A DNA stretch of 64,000 nt from a bacterium. GTDB taxonomy: Bacteria; Zhuqueibacterota; Zhuqueibacteria; Residuimicrobiales; Krinioviventaceae. A program made the translations under genes and the position numbers. Numbering within the stretch: the stretch's first letter is position 1; every line of letters begins with the position of its first letter. Below are positions 61,309-64,000 of the stretch, one piece after another. The DNA is taken from the NCBI GenBank assembly GCA_029561455.1, contig JAKQIY010000047.1:126332-190331 (forward strand), written 5' to 3'. Under the pieces are notes generated by a model that was not told the DNA's origin, ran no database searches, and saw only the letters and a list, made by a program, of their open reading frames with translations.

Positions 61309-62796
61309 CTAAAAAAAGTAACCGAGTTTAATGCCAATACCGGGCATGGGGGCAAAAAACAACCGGGTATCGAGCTGGTAGTTTTTGGCAATCATGAACC
61401 CTGTTTTCATCGACAAGCCGGGAATCCAGGTAACCGTGGCTTCTTTTTCTTCGCCGGACACTTCCTGCACCAGTTCGGCGTTTATTGCGCTGGCATCGAG
61501 TTCGAATGAGCCGATAACCAGGGCCAGGTTCAGACCGAAATTCAGGTTGGCCATGTATTTTTCATCCAGAAAATCATAACCAAAAGCGTTAAAGTATTTG
61601 CGTATGCCCAGCGTCGTTTCAAAAAACGGGCTCTGGTAAGAGGCCTGCAAACCCAGCGATGAGGGGAACTGGAGTAATAAATGATCGCTGGTTTTGTTTT
61701 GCACCGGTTCGGTCAGGGTCAGTTTTGCCAGGTCCAGTTTAGTGGCGTCAAAAAGATCTTCTTCATCAGCTACGCCATTCTGCACATCATCTTCATCCCC
61801 GCCAAACAACATATCTTCATTTAATCCGGGAATTTTATATTGCATAGAAGTCATTTTGCCGGACAGATCGATATTTGATTGCCAGTCGAAATCGACCCCG
61901 AACACAAATGATTTATTGGCGGCGAACAGCGCGCCTACCTGACTATGCCAGCCGTCGCCGTTAAAGTCGATAACTGCTTTTTGTCCCAGCAGGTTGGTTT
62001 CACCGGCGCTGAAATCAATGCGGGGATCATAGGGATCATTAAAAGCATATTCCGTCCCGGCGGTTTCCATTATGCCGTCCATTTTCATTTCATCGACCAT
62101 ATCGGCTTTAACATGGGTGCGGCCCAGTTTTAGTCCCAACGCTACATTACGATTCATACGGCGGGCCCAGCCGGCTGAGTATTGCGTTGCTTTGATATTC
62201 ATATCTAATTGCAGCAGCGCGTTCATGCGCAGGCGGATAATCTTGTTCTGGTCACCCACCTGTTTACGGGTTTCGAGCAAGGTTTCCAGGCCGTCATTAT
62301 AAGTATTGATATTCATGTAAAACGGCTGACCGATCTCAAAACTGACTATGCTGACGCCTTTGTGATGGCGAATTGGTTTGACGAACTGAAAGCCATATAA
62401 TCCGCCCTGGTGTAAAACTTTAGCCGATAGCGTCGGGTATACCAGTTCCGTTTCGGCGGTCTTGTAATCCTGTATCGCCTCGTCGATTTCATCTTCGATA
62501 GTGGAATTAAAATCGCTAAAATCGGATGTATCAATCCATAACGGGGGTTGAATATTGAGGCCGACAAATATCCGGTTAAACGTAACCATACTGGCGGGAT
62601 TCATCCACACATCCCAGGGGGACTTGGATTTGTACCCCATTGAATTGCCAATCCCGGAAATTAACTGGGAATAATAAGAGAATTTGACCTCGGTGTTGCC
62701 GCCGCGCAGAAACAGCAGGGCATTTTCAGGATTTTCCTGGGCGTGCATTTGTGCACCCATCCCCAGCAAAATCATTATATAAAAAAGTTTTTTCAT
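61309..62796 (-). CDS. Outer-membrane beta-barrel protein, unknown
   Basis: The 495-residue protein has a signal peptide (about 1-19) followed by many amphipathic strands and a C-terminal Phe (IGIKLGYFF), the pattern of an outer-membrane barrel. WDVWMNPASMV (about 61-71) recalls the NPA motif of PorV/TraF-like barrels. An acidic loop (about 325-345) carries GGDEDDVQNGVADEEDLFD. No specific family is certain. It is co-directional with, and 29 bases downstream of, the PorV-like gene. Confidence 0.65.
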   Translation of the reverse strand: MKKLFYIMILLGMGAQMHAQENPENALLFLRGGNTEVKFSYYSQLISGIGNSMGYKSKSPWDVWMNPASMVTFNRIFVGLNIQPPLWIDTSDFSDFNSTIEDEIDEAIQDYKTAETELVYPTLSAKVLHQGGLYGFQFVKPIRHHKGVSIVSFEIGQPFYMNINTYNDGLETLLETRKQVGDQNKIIRLRMNALLQLDMNIKATQYSAGWARRMNRNVALGLKLGRTHVKADMVDEMKMDGIMETAGTEYAFNDPYDPRIDFSAGETNLLGQKAVIDFNGDGWHSQVGALFAANKSFVFGVDFDWQSNIDLSGKMTSMQYKIPGLNEDMLFGGDEDDVQNGVADEEDLFDATKLDLAKLTLTEPVQNKTSDHLLLQFPSSLGLQASYQSPFFETTLGIRKYFNAFGYDFLDEKYMANLNFGLNLALVIGSFELDASAINAELVQEVSGEEKEATVTWIPGLSMKTGFMIAKNYQLDTRLFFAPMPGIGIKLGYFF

Positions 62797-62825
62797 AATT
62801 AAAGTCCTGTAAACAAAAACAGTTT

Positions 62826-63758
62826 TTAATGCGTTAAAGATAAAGACACCCTTGGCGTATGCGCCAGGTCGTTGATTAAATAGGCAAAATCAAACTGAAT
62901 ACCGACCTTGCCGGCCAGCATATTCAAACCCATGCCAAAGCTGTAATTGCGGTTGACCTCGGCATTCATGTTTTGCCAGATGCCGCCGCGACACATGATC
63001 ACTTTAAAAAAAGTAACTTCGGCGCCAAGGTGAATTTTATCGCTGACATCTTCATACAGGGCTTTTTCCCAATCCAGCACTACTGTGGATTGCATAGTGA
63101 TCTTTTGTGACATGCCGAAAATCAACCCGGCCGGCACGCCTTCGGAATAACTGGTGCCCAGGGTTTCATTATCATAATTGATAGAATTGACCACATCGCG
63201 GGCAAATACTCCGGCGCGGGTGCGCGGCGTTATCTGCCACATCAAACCGAAATCCATACCGTATCCGGAGGCGCTGCCCTGAATGCGGTTTTCACCGCCG
63301 TCTTCATTATTGCCAAAGCTGGAATTGCGATAGCGCAGATTGACGCCGATCCCGGTCTTGCCCAGAGCCGGCAATTTAAAAACTCCGGCCCAACTGCCTA
63401 TCAGGGTTGTTTCGCGCAACGCATCGTTGCCTGAACTAATAAATCCCACCGCCACGTAATGATAGCCAAGCCGCGTGGTATAAGCGCCCAGTCCATAGGG
63501 TATCAGACCCATTTGCCGGGTATACATGACAGTTAGCTGGCTCTCGCGCAGCAGAGTTAACCCGGCGGGATTCCAGAATACAGCGTTGACGTCATCACTC
63601 AAACCGGTATACGCGCCGCCCATGCCCATAGGCCGGGCGCCGTAACCAATATCGACAAAAGCCGCCGGAATATCGGCCAAAGCCGCAAAGCCGGGGAATA
63701 ATACCAGCACTAGTACTGCCAGCGCCTTTTTATTAAAAAATAATTTCATTTTATCCAA
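62826..63758 (-). CDS. PorV/PorQ-family outer-membrane protein
   Basis: The 310-residue protein has a signal peptide (about 1-29). It then has the family opening AAFVDIGYGARPMGMGGAYT (about 32-51), DDVNAVFWNPAGL (about 55-67) and barrel strands to the end. PorV-type proteins work with the T9SS attachment complex, so this gene may serve secretion of the neighbouring partial cargo (63778 onward). The start is either TTG at 63758, with AGGTG 5 bases upstream, or ATG at 63749. Confidence 0.82.
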   Translation of the reverse strand: MDKMKLFFNKKALAVLVLVLFPGFAALADIPAAFVDIGYGARPMGMGGAYTGLSDDVNAVFWNPAGLTLLRESQLTVMYTRQMGLIPYGLGAYTTRLGYHYVAVGFISSGNDALRETTLIGSWAGVFKLPALGKTGIGVNLRYRNSSFGNNEDGGENRIQGSASGYGMDFGLMWQITPRTRAGVFARDVVNSINYDNETLGTSYSEGVPAGLIFGMSQKITMQSTVVLDWEKALYEDVSDKIHLGAEVTFFKVIMCRGGIWQNMNAEVNRNYSFGMGLNMLAGKVGIQFDFAYLINDLAHTPRVSLSLTH

Positions 63759-63777
63759 TTCTTCACCTGTATATCAA

Positions 63778-64000
63778 TTATTTAATCAATACAAAAGTCT
63801 TTAATTCTTCTTTTTCACCGGAGCTGTCTTTAATTCGGAAATGAATGAGGTACCTGCCGTTCAGCGCCATGCGGCCGTAATTGGTTATACCATCCCAGGT
63901 TTCCGTAACCTCGCCCCGCCTTCTGAATTCCGAATCGACCAGGTTTTTGACCAGGTCGCCAACCATATTATATATAGTGATCGTTACCAGCGGATTTTCT
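63778..64000 (-). CDS. 3' end of a secreted protein with FlgD-Ig/T9SS-tail-like domain (partial)
   Basis: Only the last 73 codons are inside the window, and the frame is open to the edge. The residues (VTITIYNMVGDLVKNLVDSE, then GEVTETWDGITNYGR, ALNGRYLIHFRI and a final KTFVLIK) match the C-terminal beta-sandwich that ends many large FCB secreted proteins (FlgD-Ig or T9SS sorting type). It lies 19 bases upstream of the PorV-like gene, so the two are probably co-transcribed. Confidence 0.75.
   Translation of the reverse strand, partial: ENPLVTITIYNMVGDLVKNLVDSEFRRRGEVTETWDGITNYGRMALNGRYLIHFRIKDSSGEKEELKTFVLIK

Noticed and set aside
1-64000. tRNA, rRNA or other well-known RNA genes
   Set aside because: The gaps were read for cloverleaf-like or rRNA-like sequence and none was found. 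A covariance-model scan would be needed to exclude small RNAs.

Overview
The window comes from a Gram-negative bacterium that makes lipid A. Outer-membrane biology dominates. It carries lpxB, lpxK and LpxL/DUF374-type acyltransferases, two heptosyltransferase-like GT9 enzymes, a TonB-dependent receptor with a DUF4249 lipoprotein, and PorV-like barrels. At least two proteins end in the C-terminal sorting domain of the type IX secretion system (T9SS). PorV-like proteins, T9SS tails, DUF5916, DUF4249 and PATAN (DUF4388) regulators together point to the FCB superphylum, most likely a Calditrichota/Ignavibacteria/KSB1-type lineage. That placement is inferred from gene families; no rRNA or tRNA gene was seen.

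Layout. 1-2245: repeat-rich DNA around one PorV-like barrel gene. 2246-8102 (minus): envelope cluster with C45 hydrolase, GT9, tsaC, waaF-like GT9, LpxL-type acyltransferase and a membrane MA-type peptidase. 8188-14108 (minus): two transcription units of unusual signalling genes. One has two receiver-PATAN proteins, both with Glu in place of the phospho-acceptor Asp, plus two GTPase-like domains that have lost their nucleotide-binding motifs. The other pairs a 360-residue unknown with a small Zn-ligand protein. 14350-20205 (minus): NtrC-type regulator and the lipid A operon (lpxK, DUF374, lpxB, methyltransferase, Gfo/Idh oxidoreductase). 20318-25342: redox and oxidative-damage island (free Met-sulfoxide reductase, unknown, DNA glycosylase, OsmC, Crp/Fnr regulator with a matching TTGA-N6-TCAA site, ferredoxin, ferritin).

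25891-38371 (minus): exported proteins, including two aldo/keto reductases, a metallo-beta-lactamase-fold protein, DUF6599, DUF5916, a T9SS cargo, a pentapeptide-repeat protein and a Tat-type NIF3-like protein. They are separated by long gaps filled with small palindromic or MITE-like repeats. 38408-43327: DjlA-like co-chaperone, then a plus-strand operon of ECF sigma factor, membrane anti-sigma-like protein, Spy/CpxP-like protein, a T9SS protein built of 56-residue repeats, and a Gly-rich exported protein. 43518-50802: lipoprotein, third aldo/keto reductase, RsbU-type phosphatase, DUF4249/TonB receptor pair, PH-like membrane protein. 51069-61307 (plus): HAD phosphatase, repeats, zwf-opcA-pgl, cysE, DUF4432 epimerase-like protein and an ABC-2 exporter. 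61309-64000 (minus): two outer-membrane barrel proteins and the 3' end of a secreted protein.

The best candidate for an undescribed system is the 8188-12140 operon, whose switch proteins all appear to have lost their chemical switch residues while keeping the folds. Second is the ECF-sigma operon at 39341-43327 with its exact 168-bp repeat array. At least four small non-coding repeat families are scattered through the gaps.
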